Of a stretch of 5,578 nucleotides of DNA, positions 5,303 to 5,578 are shown one piece after another. Source of the stretch: an uncultured Spirochaetaceae bacterium (GTDB lineage Bacteria; Spirochaetota; Spirochaetia; Treponematales; Treponemataceae); assembly GCA_902797925.1 (NCBI GenBank), contig CADBUT010000293.1, positions 1 through 5,578 of the forward strand, in the 5' to 3' direction. Position numbers and translations under genes: made by a program. Each line of letters opens with the position of its first letter. Position 1 is the stretch's first letter. The notes beneath the pieces were generated by a model that saw only the letters and a program-made list of their open reading frames with translations, was not told the origin of the DNA and did no database searches.

Positions 5303-5578
5303 ATGGGTGGCAAAGGTCGAACGCTTAATGTCTGGCATGTTACAAGGGAATATGCCGGAATAGCAGAAGCTGGCGGCGTAAAGAATGTGGCTTGTTCTTT
5401 GGCAGAAGGGCTTGTGCGGCAGGGCGCAAAATGTACGGTCTTTATTCCGTTTTACGGCTGCACCATGATGAAGCGGCTTTCAAAAATCACTGAATTATCT
5501 TCATCTATAGCCGGAATTATTTGCGGCAATTCAATTTACAGGGTGGCTTACGGTCAGGCTGAAGTGAAGGGCGTGCGC
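5303..5578 (+). CDS. glgA: Glycogen/starch synthase-like glycosyltransferase (GT5), N-terminal part, cut by window end
   Basis: Ninety-two codons are visible and the frame is open to the last base. The start LNVWHVTREY, then EAGGVKNVACSLAEGL and GAKCTVFIPFYG, is the N-terminal Rossmann domain of family GT5 enzymes, which transfer glucose from ADP-glucose to the growing alpha-1,4-glucan in the cytoplasm. The usual motif KTGGL, whose lysine contacts the ADP-glucose, here reads E22-A-G-G-V: both glycines remain but the lysine is Glu. The real substrate or activity may therefore differ, although the rest of the domain and the C-terminal domain are not visible. ATG 5303 lies 6 nt after the membrane-protein stop; a G-run at 5287-5291 is a weak ribosome binding site, consistent with coupling. 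No terminator separates the two genes. Confidence 0.8.
   Translation, partial: MGGKGRTLNVWHVTREYAGIAEAGGVKNVACSLAEGLVRQGAKCTVFIPFYGCTMMKRLSKITELSSSIAGIICGNSIYRVAYGQAEVKGVR

Overview
The window looks like chromosomal DNA of a spirochaete, most likely a Treponema. That is an inference from family resemblance: a LacI-type sensor fused to a histidine kinase, an unusual glycogen-synthase N-terminus (EAGGV in place of KTGGL), and small exported proteins with treponeme-like low-GC composition. No rRNA, tRNA, CRISPR array or transposase is visible.

Layout: bases 1-266 carry no credible gene. They hold two 40-bp tandem palindromic repeats plus a partial third, then an 87-nt imperfect hairpin with related ends, then a promoter. 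Next is a two-component operon on the plus strand: a NarL/LuxR-type response regulator (267-920) and a 710-residue cytoplasmic histidine kinase (934-3066) with a periplasmic-binding-protein-like (LacI-type) input domain, a putative GAF-like middle domain, a coiled coil and a NarX/DesK-type kinase core. A markedly A+T-rich gene for a small exported protein (start probably 3082, end 3705) follows directly, its ribosome binding site overlapping the kinase stop codon.

The convergent gap 3706-3936 contains a 102-nt hairpin and a short stretch that looks like a decayed copy of the last ~15 codons of the histidine kinase. On the minus strand, 4776-3937 encodes an A+T-rich lipoprotein with a coiled coil and two SH3-like domains, read from its own promoter. 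Divergent from it is a small three-helix membrane protein (4934-5296), followed 6 nt later by the start of a GT5 glycogen/starch-synthase-like gene (5303 onwards) that runs off the window.

How the genes work together: the kinase probably senses a small cytosolic ligand through its sugar-binding-type domain and phosphorylates the regulator at Asp56, which then acts through its LuxR-type DNA-binding domain. Target genes cannot be read from this window. The most notable observations are two promoters placed so that the mRNAs should be leaderless (267 and 4934), the kinase 3'-end remnant and long hairpin flanking an A+T-rich gene (suggesting an insertion or gene-replacement scar), and the missing lysine in the glycogen-synthase motif.
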